Notes under the pieces: model-generated
The model's input: the letters and a program-made list of their open reading frames with translations, nothing else
Databases searched by the model: none
Told to the model about the DNA's origin: nothing
Made by a program: the position numbers and the translations under genes
From: Darksidea phi
Lineage: Eukaryota; Ascomycota; Dothideomycetes; Pleosporales; Lentitheciaceae
Length of the DNA: 64,000 nt
Assembly: GCA_030770425.1 (NCBI GenBank)
Contig: JASJFT010000005.1
Coordinates: 434,001 to 498,000 of the forward strand
Reading direction: 5' to 3'
In this document: in pieces, positions 23,360-35,506 of the stretch
Layout: every line of letters begins with the position of its first letter
Numbering within the stretch: the stretch's first letter is position 1

Positions 23360-23974
23360 GGTGGGGGTAGACCGGGGGGGAGGGGGGTATATGTAGGAGT
23401 AGTGGGATGAATTGCGCTAGACGTATGTGCCTGTGCCTGACGTAGCATGGTGCAGAAGCTATTACTCTACTCTCGGCGCTGCGAAGGGTAATGCCGGCTG
23501 ATTGATGAGATTAATTCTTCCGATGCCCCGCCGATGCCCCGCCGTGGATTACCCCGCCGGGATTTGATGGGCCGAAGTACGGGCGATAATGCCCGAATTG
23601 GACGAGAGCAAACGCCGAATTTTTCGACTGCGGGCAATGTTGCGTCTTTTTCGAGCTGTCGCAAGAACTGAAGGACCGAGCTTTTCTAGGTTATAGGATT
23701 CTTAAGCGGCTTAGCACGGACAAAGTCTAGATCATCCATGCTGAACCTTGTACATGTAAAGCAGTGCATACACATACTTCGCTCTTCGAACGGTGAAAGA
23801 ATACCCATGATTCCTCAAAGCTAAACACTGTCCATACTCAGTAGCTTCCCTATTTTCTCCTTAGCTATCACCTCCATAACCCGCAAACGCATGCTAGCTG
23901 CTTAGCCTGACTCTCCGAGCCACTCTGAGTACACTTCTACTGCTGGGGCTAGAGGACCATTCTGCTTTAGTTTT
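23360..23974. other. intergenic region upstream of the aldo-keto reductase
   Basis: About 600 bases between the AKR start and the 3' end of the PigL_N-membrane gene. The AKR-proximal part is GC-rich and holds the clustered CCCCGC hexamers listed separately. The rest is unremarkable and non-coding. Confidence 0.5.
23526..23557. promoter_or_regulatory. three CreA-like sites upstream of the aldo-keto reductase
   Basis: CCCCGC occurs at 23526-23531, 23537-23542 and 23552-23557. Its complement GCGGGG fits the CreA/Mig1 consensus SYGGRG. Three copies in 32 bp, about 170 bp before the AKR start, are suggestive of carbon catabolite repression. The hexamer is short and the local sequence is GC-rich, so chance is not excluded. 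Confidence 0.3.
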
Positions 23975-26029
23975 TCAGATCCTCCATTCAATACAGGTGC
24001 TATCGAAACAGAGGATTTCTAGTAGTAGTCCAGCAGTAAAAAACCCGCCCAAGACCTCGCACAGGCCAACCACAGAATACTTCCCCTCTAGTGACGACCG
24101 GACCCCGACACCATTCTTATTCATATGATGAATCGAAACAAGATAAGCAATAGTGGCCCATGGCGCCTCTATATATAGGCAAATCGCGAACAAAACGCGG
24201 CGCCGGGCAGCCCAGTTTGCTCTTGTCCAAACCTCATGAAACATTCCGGTCACAATGCCGAAGGATGCGAAGACAGCGTTGCAGTGGAGAAAGAAGAATA
24301 TACTAAAACTAAAATTGAGTGTATAAAAGCCGAAAGGAAGATAGGTTGATATCACTGGGAAAAGGGGGCCGAGAAGCAAGCCGAGAATGGAGCTTATCGG
24401 GCGGAAACGGCAAGTTCGTTTCTGTGTGTAGATAGACCAAAGGCCCGATAAAGTTACGACGAAGAATAAAAGTGCTGCTAGGTTGTCGTCATTGCAATGG
24501 TGGCGAATCCTCGAATCGATACCTGTGCTCCGGATGAATGGTCCTATTTCCCGGCCAAGAAAAGGTTTGGTATCCATGGCGCACCATTGAAGCGCGAGCG
24601 TGAGCGCTGTGAATAGTGACACTATAAATAAACAGACTGATTTCCAGTCGAAGCCTCCGATGATCTCCACGCCCCATGTGAATTCTCTCTTCCCTTCCGT
24701 GGATGTCCACTCTAGACTAGGCTGTTCATCCCGCTCATAACCGGAACTCAAGCTTTTTCGATACTATATATATTGTAAATAGGTTACGACGGTACCATTG
24801 GGGGCAACGCTTACAAGAACAGGCCTCACTCTTTGTACCGTCTGCCACAGAACCCAATACTTCCAGCCAACATCTTGTCGATATGCGGCTTTCCACATTT
24901 CCGGCGCATCGTAACAAAAAGGATGGGTGGACGCCTCGATAACTCCAATATAGTTGCTTCCAGGGGTGCTGAAAAGAATTGCCCGTGGAGGCTTAGTTCC
25001 AGTAAGCTGAAGGTTAGTTTTCCCGATTTGATCTGAACTCTCTAACAATCTCCATCGTATCTGAGATGGTGTAGGTTGTAGAATTTTGTAAATTTCGCCC
25101 CAAGGATAACCAGTATCCCGGAGCCCGAGCGCTCGCGCCGCTTTTTGGGTAAACTTGCCATATAAACGTCAGTAGGAATTAAGACTCAGTTGGATCCCGT
25201 CAAAGGAGGTGGTCTTACCTGATTCCAGCACGGCAAGGGATTCAATGATACGGACGGAAGGGCAATGTAGATGAACCTCGGATCGAGTTCACGTTTGCCA
25301 CCCTTTTCTAAGGCCGCTTCTAGGAGACCTACAATACGATCTGAAGTATCTCCGGAAGCCATCATTTCGTGTCGGAGAGCGTTCAGCATATCGTCGTAGC
25401 GAGTAAGACGGGCGATTACTTGACGTTCATTTTCGGAAGACTTGGAGAGGGCTTGAAGGTATCTTTCTTGGTGCCTTTCAAGCGCTTGGCTGATCTGCGT
25501 CAATCCGTGATACATCAATAGCTATGCAATGGTGAAAGTCTTACAGTGTAGCATCCGCAGTGACCAGTATCCTCTCGTTCAAAAGAAGACACATATCATC
25601 CTTCAACGCTCGAAAACCCTGCTCCAACCTACGCAGCTTCCCTTCTTTCCTGGCGACTCGGAGAGCGGTTTGCATATCCCTTCTCCATGCCTTCGACCCG
25701 CGCTGGGATCTAATTTTCGGCTTCATCTTCTCTAACAAGGCTAATAACTCTTCACCGTTCTTACGGCAATCATCCACCAAATCATGCAAGTTGCTGTCCA
25801 GCTCAGTTTGTGGTCCATAGCAACCTTGATTCAGTTGTGATATTCGCTGAAGCCGTTCTAACATCCGCGCAAACGACACTATCGATCGATGGCACGACTC
25901 GATCTCTGGTGGCAGCTCCCCACAGGCTTTCCGGATCTCTCGAGCGACTTGATATAGACGTATGCTGAAATCGAAGAACGTAATCGTACTGCTGGCAATG
26001 CCGACTAGCGCCGCAGTTTCGGCTGCCAT
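23975..26029 (-). CDS. PigL_N/STAND-type N-terminal domain fused to a multi-TM domain
   Basis: Four exons, 26029-25545, 25489-25219, 25153-24815 and 24763-23975, join in phase to give 627 aa. Residues 1-110 (MAAETAALVGIASSTITFFD.. and LPPEIESCHRSIVSFARML) look like the fungal N-terminal helical domain found on STAND/NLR-like proteins and in PigL of azaphilone clusters. A basic, coiled-coil-prone middle follows (residues 110-250), then an unrecognised domain (250-365) containing ILFSTPGSNYIGVIEAS. The C-terminal third has about five hydrophobic segments, for example VCLFIVSLFTALTLAL, LAALLFFVVTLSGLW, ISSILGLLLGPLFPVIS and a strongly hydrophobic FSFSIFFFL. There is no NACHT or P-loop, so it is not a classical NLR. 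It lies tail-side of the PKS, same strand, 363 bp away. A role in sensing or in the metabolite locus is inference. Confidence 0.65.
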
Positions 26030-26392
26030 GCTTAGTTCGAATGCTTGCAGTTGCTGCCGTTAGGAATGATCTGTTGGCATCCCACGCCTTGCTTAATGCA
26101 CTCAATTCGGCTTTGGATGGTAAGAAAAGTGTTGTGATAAGGAAAAATGTCAGGACAGTGCGAAATTGATATGTGGGGGCGGTGTAGCTTGCGCCCTCCA
26201 AGGTTGTACACGAATGGGCGTTTTATTGGCGAGGCAAAATCCGAGGCGTACCTTCCGCTCACCGGTCGCTCACCCGCCACGCATGCACCCAATCGCCTGC
26301 TTCGCATATAAATTAAAGTTGAGACGTCAAAACACAAACCAACAAGAATGATAAGCATTGCGAAGGCACAAAATAAAAAGTATAGATCTCCC

Positions 26393-29300
26393 CTAACATG
26401 AACCACTTTCAGCAATCTTCTCCGCGAAGCCTTCAGCCGCCAATTTGCCCAGGTCCTCTACCGTGCCCGCGCCTAAGATTTCGACAACACCAACATCAAC
26501 ACCAAAAGTGATCCTCCACCACCGCCTAAACTCAATAGCGATTAGAGAATCCATACCGGAGTCGCCTATTCTAAGCGAAGTAGTGACCTCATCTTCCGGC
26601 TTTAGCATAAGCTTAAACATCTTCTTTCCAACCTGCAATGCCAGGAACTCGATGTTGGAAGCGTCGCTGAGGATCTTGGGATCGAGCCTTGCGCGACTAA
26701 GGAAGGACTGCAACTGCTGCTCGCCGTTAGAGTCCTCGTATCTTAGCATTCCGCGCGTGTTGTGGTAGAAGCCCATGCGACGGTCTCGACGCCAGGGCGT
26801 TCGGTTGTCCGGATGGTCGAGCGGTAGGTCATATTTTAGACCCATGATGATCTGATTGAGGTTCGTCCAAGGTTCGACCAAGTTCATTCCCTTTGATTCC
26901 GCCTGAGATGGCTTTGATGATGCCAGTATAGCCAGCTCTAGATTCTTCAAAAGAGCTCTTTGTGAAGTGAACGTCAGCCCTTGTGCCAAAATCTTGGTCT
27001 TTGCCGACGCATTCTGCGCGATATAACCCGCGTCATTAATTGGACAGATGCTGAGAACAGATGCCGGGAGCTTGAGATGATGCCGATATTGACAAAATGC
27101 TTCCAGGAAGGTATTCGCTGCGCTGTAGTTGCTCTGGCCCGGCGCTTCTACGATCGATGTGATCGAACTAGCAAGGACGAAGAAATCGAGAGGTGTGGTC
27201 AGGGCTTCGTGGAGATTCCAAGCACCTTGGACTTTTGGCGCGAGAACTTCTTCCCACTCTTTCAGGGTCATGTTTAAGAATGGTACGTCCTATCAACAGT
27301 TAGAGTGTGTATCTTTGTTGAATTCGACAGACTTACTCGCAAGACCATAGCCAGATGTATTACTCCCTTGATTGGGCTCATCGCCCTAGAGACTGCCTGG
27401 TGCACATCGTCAAGGTTCTGCGCTTCTCCTGCTACAGCAGTGATAGCACAGCCCGCACTCTCCAGGTCCGCGATGATTTGCTTGTGGTCATCTTCCAGAC
27501 CAGCGCTTCTGGAGAGCACGATGATGTGCTTCGCGCCTCGCTGAACCATCCAGGAGCAGACACACTGCCCTAAGCCCCCAAGGCCGCCTACGACTAAATA
27601 TGTCGCACATGGATCGAAGCGTAATGATGACACGTAAGGCAAGCACTTGAACGATGAAGAGTCTTCCGGAAAGCGTACCACCACTTTGCCAATGTGGTTT
27701 CCTTGCTGCATGTGTCGAAATGCTTGTTGGATTTCGGACGCCTCGAAGATGGTCATCGGACGGATTGGAGTGATCTGATTCCGAGCATACATGTTGAGAC
27801 AATCAGTCAGCAACCTGGAACGCGTTAGCTCAAGCGCACATTTGAGGGGTCAGATATACATACTGCCTGATTTTCTTCGGAACTCTGTTCATGAAATGCG
27901 CTACCTCAACACAGCAGTAAGATCGATTTGCAAGGAATGGATTCAGGTCCAATTTCCCATGCTCCGCGAGATCTCGCTTCCCCAACTCAATCATCTTGCC
28001 GAACTCGGCTACGCATTTCCAGGATGCATGAAGCAATTCTCCAGAGAGCGAGTTCAAGACCAAGTCGACACCTCGTCCGTTGGTCGCTCTCATCAGGTCA
28101 TCGAGGAAGGTCGTGTTGCGAGAATTGAAGATACGATCACGAGGGAGACCGAAGGTCTTATTCAAATATGAGGCTTTCGTTTCGTCTCCGACGGTGACAT
28201 AAATCTATCCATGTGAGCTAGTGATTACTCTTGTGAGAAGGCACGTGGAAAAATACCTCTGCACCGATTGACATGCACAGTTGCATCGCAGCATGACCTA
28301 CACCGCCGCATGCCGAGTGGATCAGGATAGTCTAGCAATGTGATTAGAATTTAATGGGGTCGCTTTCTCTCATAGCGTTCACGTACCTCGCCCCTCTGAA
28401 GCTGGCCCACCTCTATTATGGCTCGTATTGCGGTAGCAAAGCATGTGGGCATGGTAGCCGCTTCCTCGAAACTAAGATCGCCCGGAATTCTTACGAGGTA
28501 ATCCGATCGGGTTATCGTCGAGGAAGCAAAGAGCCCGTCTTCGGCGACTGCAATGACACGGTCGCCGGGAGCGACATGGCTAACGTTCTTGCCGACCCGA
28601 CGGACGATGCCAGACATCTCAATCCCAAGAGGGATGCTACCAGTCCCTGACGAGATCAATCCTAACGCGAATGCGACATCCTGCCGGATTAGCCTACATT
28701 TAATATGTCATACCGTGCAATGACTTACTCGGAAGTTCATGCCGACCGCACGAGTCTCTACTTCAACTTCGTCTTCCCCGAGATCTCTGGACTCCACAGG
28801 TCTACCTACCCAGTTCAAGCTGTCTAGTAGTCCGGGCTGGCTAAGCTCCAATGCAAACTCTGGAGTATTCTCGACACTGGTCTTATTCCGAACCTCTTCC
28901 TCAAGGGAGAAATCCTGGTATCTACCAATCTTGATGACGCCTTCATCAACCACGTACTCATAGTCTGGAAGAAGCGTGTCTGTACTCGGTTCGCCAATCT
29001 TCTTCAATACGTCAAGGACAAGATCTGGAAAGCGGGGTTCCGATTTATTGATCTCCAATGTCGTTATTGAAAGCCCCAGCTCCGCACGCAGTATGCGAAG
29101 GAAACCTAGGCTTTTCGCTGCGTTTGGTTCTGTACACTTCAACTGAGCCGAGGGCATGAGCCAAAGGAAGGACTGCTTGCTGCATGTTTTGAACAGATCC
29201 TGGAGATCGGAAAATCTGGAGTGGGTAAGAGTGTCAAGCAGGGGCTTGTCGAGGTCCAATATTGATATGATCCTAGAAAATCCAGACAAGTCGCCTCCGA

Positions 29301-32300
29301 AAGGCACTGCTGTTGCTTCAAAGCCTGATCCACCGAGCGTCTCCAACAAACGCATGCATAATTCATCAAGAGGCTGGTTGCAAAGAAGTGCTACACGACC
29401 CAGTTCGAGAGTGTGTCTACGACTTGGCTGGGTGATCATAGCCGCGCAGTATTGATACGGCCTCTCGTGGTCGAAAACCAGGCTTTGCACGCCCGAGAAC
29501 CCAGCTGCCTTGAATTCGGAATCCCACCTCTCAGTAGTGACGAAAGGCTCCTCCGCTCGCCCGTCCGATTCTCCAGCCCACCATCCTGAGAAAACACCGA
29601 AGAAGTAGCCAGTGGCGCGGGATTGGGTACATAGCTCGGAAAGAAGGAGGTGGCCGTCCGGACGGAGCAAACAATGCAGATTCTTGAGCGAATCATGTAG
29701 ACATGGGGTAGCGTGGATCGAGTTAGAAGCTAGGATGAGGTCATAAGACTGTGGCTCGAAACCTTGCGTCAAGGGATCCTTGGAGATGTCCAGGACCTTG
29801 TACTCCATATTAGGGGCTTCAGAGAACTTTTTCATCGCGGCATGGAAGAAACCCGCAGAAATGTCGGTGAAAGTATAGACAAAGTACGGCACGCGTTGTA
29901 AGCAGTCTTTGGCGGCCATTTTGCTAAGTATAGCGGCCGTGGTTCCTCCGGTTCCTGCGCCGACCTCTAAGATGCGAAGCTTCGGCTTCTTCAATGACAG
30001 TGCCTGGACGAAAGCGCTAGGATCCATGCTTGTAGCATTGTACATCGCTCCAAGAACTCCGTCTTGCAGGAGCAGATCGAGGGGATCGATATTCCCAGTG
30101 CACACTTTCGAAATATTATCGAGAAGACGTTTCAGCCCAATTGCCATGGATCTTTTTGACGGACTTCGACTAAGTGCTTGAAATCTGGTGTCTAGGGCAT
30201 CTAGCATCTCCGATTCAGACATGCGTACAAAGTCCTGACATTGCGGAACTAGCGGGTACTCTTTGTTGCTTGCAGCCTCCACTTGGGCACGAAGCCATCG
30301 ACTATACTTTTCGAAATGTGGCTCTCTGAAAGAAGCTCCTTCGAGACGTGTAGATGATTGAATGATGCACAAGAGTGCAGTCTCTTCCATCAGTCGGTTT
30401 TCGTCGCTTGAATTTTCCTGCTTTGGAAAGAGCAATTGGGGATTCATGAAGTCAAAGTCCGGATACCAATGTAGGCGGGATGACGCGTCCTGTCTGGACT
30501 CTTTGTCCTTGCTTTCTAGCGGGATAGTCGTAAAATGCACATTACGTACTCGAACCACAACATGCCCATCAGCCACACAATCGAGTGTGTTGTGACGGAC
30601 GTCGTCGGAGACGTACGCTTTCGCAACGATGTTTTCGCGCTGTTGTGAGACGTAGATTTCTTCCATCATGGTTGGCAGGTGGAGCCTGTCGGAATATGCA
30701 GGTCCTAGAATCAGAACCAACAGAAGCAATTGAAAGCAAGAGTCCAAGGCGCGAGGATCGGTCAAATACGCATCTCGAGAGTTGTCTCGGTCGGGAACCT
30801 GCACTCGCCCGACCGCAGATGAATCCGTTGGAGAAGAGTAAATCTCTTGAAGTCCTCGAAATGCGGGTCCATAATTCAGGCCCATGTTTCCAGCGGTATC
30901 GTACCATTTGGCTGCAGGAACTGGTCGTGAAACCGAGCTGACTTCTTCTTCTGTAACTGGAAGCAATTGTTTCGCTTTCTTAACCTGTCCATGGCAGTGT
31001 GTGATCCAAGCAGAGCCAGAATACGATGAGATGGTGAATTCAAACCACTCCGAAACCGACTGCTCGGTCAAACGATGTGGCCGCAAGTTTGTGACAATCT
31101 CAGTTGCTCTGAGGTCCGTTAATACCATGCCCGTCTGCACAATGACGCGTCTCGCGACGAAGGCGCTTTCTGCACCGGAAAGTTGTCGAATGGCTTCGCC
31201 AGCCATGGCCACATAGCCCGCGAATGGGAAAACAATATTGTTCTGGGCTTTATGATCGCGAAGCCATGGAACATCCTCCAGCTTGAGCATTACTCTCCAG
31301 CTCGCATCTAGGTCAGAGCTCTCGTGTACGCGCTGGCCCAAGAGCGGATGATGATTGAAGGCCCCGAGCCTCCACGCTTTCGATATACGACTCTCAAACC
31401 AGTGTGATGATTCATGGTCCCAAGGATATGTTGGGAGGTCGGTAAGCACTGGTGCTTCGAGCATGAGCGCCTTGGTATCGACGTGTATGCCGTGCCGAAA
31501 CATCTGACCAATGGCATTGAGAAAACCAATATGGGCAGAGGCGCCTCTCGACATTGACGCTACATACGCAATTTTCTTGCCCGTATTGCCGACGATGTCT
31601 CGTAACGGCGCCGAGAGTGTGGAATGCGGACCAACTTCGAGAAAAATTGTGTCGGGGAAGTCCTTCAAAAGCTTAGTGATGGCGCCTTCAAATTTGACGG
31701 TGCAGAGCAGGTTATTCGCCCAATAATTCGAATCAAGCATCGGGGCATGTTCGGCTCTGGCACCCCATACGGTAGAGAAGAACGGTACTCTTGTTTTCCG
31801 TTTCGACATTTTCAAAGCCATCTCGGACTCTAAAAAGGCTTGATATCGAAGAGATATGGATCGCATTTGCTCTACCAACGTTATCAGCATGTACCATGTC
31901 GCGATTCGCTATACACATACCGGTGTGATACGCGAGTGGAACTCGCAGTTGACGCAGAAACGTATCAGGCTTGGCCTTTCTTATTGAATCCAAAACAAGC
32001 GCGAGCTCATCAAGTTCCCCTGAAATGGTCACACTTTGGGGGCTATTCTCACAAGCAATTGCGACTCCGTCGATAAGGAAAGTGGAAACCTCGTCGCAGC
32101 TCAATCCCACTGCAGCCATACCACCTTGCTCTGTGGATCCTTTTAGAGCTAGGCCTCTGTAGTAGGCAACTGCAATCGCATCTTGCATGGAAAGTGCGCC
32201 TGAAGCGTATGCTGCCGCTATCTCACCACTGGAATGGCCGACGACGGACGACGGACGGACACCACAACGTGCGTAAGCGTTGACTGATGCTACCTGCACA

Positions 32301-34498
32301 GCAGTACAAAGAGGTTGGGCAAACTCAGCAAGCTCCACCCTGCTTGTTTCTGGAGGCTTCATAAGTTCATCTATGCAATCAATTAGCTTGGCAACCTGAG
32401 AGAATCGGCAATTTTACCAAGAAGGTCCCACGTAGGAGCGAGTACCAATTCGTGTAAAGCTATGTTCATAGCCACGATATCATCGCGGAATGCTGCGTCT
32501 TTTCTGATGAGTTCAGCGCCCATTTGGGGCCATTGTGCGCCTTGTCCACTGAAGACCATCGCGATAGGAATTTCGGCTGTAGATGACTTATGAATTGAAG
32601 CGGTGTCGATTTTTAAGTCATTCTCGAGGATAGCAAAAGTTCTGTGCCGGAGCCTCTCTTTGCGAGTGGCCAGATGGTATGCCAAGCTGGTTGCTCGCTC
32701 CGGGTATCTGTTGAGGTACTCTTGATAGTTGGCTATTGATCGACGCAGAGAGTTCTCAGTATTCGCCGAAAATAAGAGCAGGTGGGATGATTGGGATAAT
32801 GGAGAATTAACGACCCCATTATAGTCGCGCAAATCTGGTCGGACAGATTGCAGAGAGTCTATTATGACCTATGAAGTCAATCACATTAGCTGCCGTGGGA
32901 AAGTTAATTTAGCGATTGTCTGACTAACATGCGCATTACTACCGCCTATACCATACGAACTGACGCTGATTCTCTCTGCTCGTCTCTTTGGGAATTCGAC
33001 AGGAGAAGTTGGGACTACAAGGCTTTTCTCTTCGAAAGGAACTAGATCATATATGTCAGCAAAGCTATGGAGTTGCATATACCATATAACGCACTCTTTG
33101 GGTTTGGCTTGACAAATTTGATACTTGGGGGTATGATCTTGTTTTCGATGGCAAGTACGGCTTTGATTAGACTAGTGATACCTGATGCACCTTCAGAATG
33201 TCCGACATTCGGTTTGACCTATGAATTGAGGTCAGTATCAGTAGTTTGAGATTATATTACGGGCCTACATACTGAGCCTATGAGGATACCATGTTCTCCA
33301 AAGACGTTACCGATTGCTGTTGCCTCAATAGGGTCGCCGGCAGGGGTTCCAGTGCCGTGACACTGAAAAAAAAAATCAGCGACGGCATTTTCTAGCAAGT
33401 TGGGCAGATTTACCTCAATGTATGCAGTGTCTGCTAGTGGCAGTCCACAGTCAGAGTAGACTTTTCGCATCAATTGCTCGTGTGATGGTCCGTGAGGTAA
33501 AGTTGGCCCAGAGCTTCTCCCATCGCTATTTGTGCCAGAGTTTCTGATGACTGCTCGAACGGGGTTCTTGTCGCGAATAGCATCGTCTAACCGCTTTAGA
33601 TAGACAGCATTAATGGCTTCACCTCTAGCATATCCATCTGCGTCGGCGTCAAAAGTTCGACAGGATGCATTAGGAGATAATACGCCTTCTTGAGCTAACG
33701 TCGCAGTCGTGGTTGGGCCCATTATGAGGTTTGTTCCTGCCACTAATGCCCCATCGCAGTCTCGAGCCTGCAATGCGCGACATGCATCATGGACCCCAAT
33801 CAACGATGCTGAGCAACCTGTCTTGATGACAACGCTAACAATCCTCAGCGATGAAATCTGGATGTAGGTGATGTATCATACCTTGGCCCTTTGAAGTCAT
33901 ATTCGTATGAGATACGATTCGCAAGCATGAGATCGGAATAGCCACAGAGAGCGTAACCACCCATGAGTTGAGGATCTTTTGACAGGATATGCAACCAGTC
34001 GTCGCCGAAAGTTCCAACGTAACAGCCTATGGGCTTTCCGCGATAATCGGCCTCTCCAGCGCTCTCAAGGCACTCTCGAGTAATCTCCAGCAGCTGACGC
34101 TGCTGTGGATCCGCCATTTCTAGTTCCGTCTTACCCATCCTGAAGAAAGAGGTGTCCAATTTGTCTAGCTCGGCGTCCAGAAAGTATCCATACCCAGCCC
34201 CAGGTAAATCACTAAATGCTAGATGGTTATACCGATTGTGTGGAATAGGTCCTCGCGTATCTCGCCCGTTGACGAGGACATCCCAAAAATCGGAGGGGTC
34301 GCGGATGTTCCCAGGGAGACGCAATGCCATTCCACATATCGCGATTGGCTCTGGTGAGGATTTCGTGCCATTCTGAATTTCTGAATGGCTCCGTTCATGA
34401 CCCATGTCTGTGTTCGAAGGACGGTAAGGCATGAACCCGATAGAGTCAGAAATAGCGAAGTCGTCGACGACATCGCTTTGGGAAGTTTTGATCAACAT
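26393..34498 (-). CDS. highly reducing polyketide synthase (KS-AT-DH-MT-ER-KR-ACP)
   Basis: Iterative type I PKS building a reduced, C-methylated chain. Thirteen exons, all closing in phase: 34498-33882, 33834-33414, 33362-33273, 33218-33095, 33041-32929, 32868-32418, 32370-31921, 31871-28729, 28680-28387, 28331-28257, 28204-27864, 27814-27337 and 27289-26393; 2497 aa. KS has active Cys in [11 protein letters not shown] near residue 213, His in [10 protein letters not shown] near 347 and [12 protein letters not shown] near 376. AT has FSGQGAQWP and GHSSGE near 650. DH starts at HPLLGQ near 930. MT has [11 protein letters not shown] near 1390. ER has [12 protein letters not shown] near 1906. 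KR has VVGGLGGLG near 2115 and Tyr in [10 protein letters not shown] near 2252. ACP has Ser in [12 protein letters not shown] near 2440. There is no thioesterase or other release domain, so release probably needs a partner or water. All catalytic residues seen are present. Product unknown. Confidence 0.96.
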
Positions 34499-35506
34499 AA
34501 CGTGAGTTCTGAGGAATTCTAGTCATGGAAGAGGCTGCGAGACTTTGATAGCTATGCCTCCGTGTCCTGATGGGTAGATTACACTACGTCAAGAGGAAGT
34601 TAGATCCTTGCCGATCTCGAGGCTTTCTTTCAGCTTGCTCAATATCGGCATTGCGATGATGCCTTGCCATCTAAATATGCAGAAGGTAAGCGACCGCTCC
34701 CGTTCCATGACACCTGCCTCCGGCGACATAGCAAGGGTCCTGAAAATCTAAAATATTGGTCGCAAGGGTCGAGGCAAGATGGTTGGTTTTCACGACACTA
34801 CAGGGGGGGTATGTTCATGAACGGACTGCACGGGCGCGAAGCTTGGGCACCCCCATCCCGGATCAGGACGACCCATTGTGCCTTGTTCAAGGGACTGTTA
34901 ACGCGCAGGTCAATAAGCCTAATTTGGCTTAGGTTCCCTCTTTATTCATCAAAACTTCGTTGTATTTCAGGGAAATTTATCAAAAAAGTTTATTTTCGAA
35001 GAGAAAACCTTCAGATATAACGAAATCTTCTTTATTTCTACTAAACTTCCTTGAGATTTGATGGGTGAAGAGGGCGGATGACATGTGAAGAACAATGCTG
35101 AAACAACGCTATACTAGTTAGGGTAGTTACTACACCTAATTAGCCTAATCACTTGCGCGCTATTTATTGACCTGCGCGTTAACAAGTCCCCTTGTACAAC
35201 CCGTTGCTAACGACTGTCAGCAGAATGCTACTGGTGATTGGGATGAATATGCAGAACCCCCGCTTGTCATCGTGGGATTGATCTGCTCCGCTGCGCTGCT
35301 GCGCCGCTCGCCTGCCGTCATCGTGGTAATTGCCGCACATTCACGCATCAGCTTAGCCGCCGCCCCCTTGGAGACCGCATTGGCTAGCCTGTTAGTGATC
35401 GTCCCGTCGGGGACTATTCAGTACATGCTTGTTCTGTGCAACTCGACGTCTCCTCACCTTCATTATCCCCTACGCTTTGTTGGTGAAGGGTGTGGCGACT
35501 TTGGCA
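34499..35506. promoter_or_regulatory. divergent promoter, PKS / FAD monooxygenase
   Basis: About 1 kb between the divergent PKS and monooxygenase starts. The middle third is a MITE-like element with inverted ends (34883-35199), so the promoters are separated by inserted DNA. No other feature is clear. Confidence 0.6.
34883..35199. mobile_element. MITE-like element with about 33 bp terminal inverted repeats
   Basis: The left end (34883-34917, TTGTTCAAGGGACTG then TTAACGCGCAGGTCAATAA) matches the complement of the right end (35165-35199) with two small indels and one or two mismatches. The interior is about 250 bp, AT-rich and non-coding, which fits a non-autonomous DNA transposon. TIRs with GTTAACGCGCA-type sequence suggest the Tc1/mariner (pogo/Fot) group, but this is a guess. 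No clear target-site duplication was seen. Confidence 0.7.

Noticed and set aside
26393..34498. Many separate frames suggesting a broken PKS
   Set aside because: All breaks coincide with short GT-AG introns and close in phase, so the gene is intact. The TGCSASL active site, unlike DTACSSS, is an accepted HR-PKS variant, not damage.
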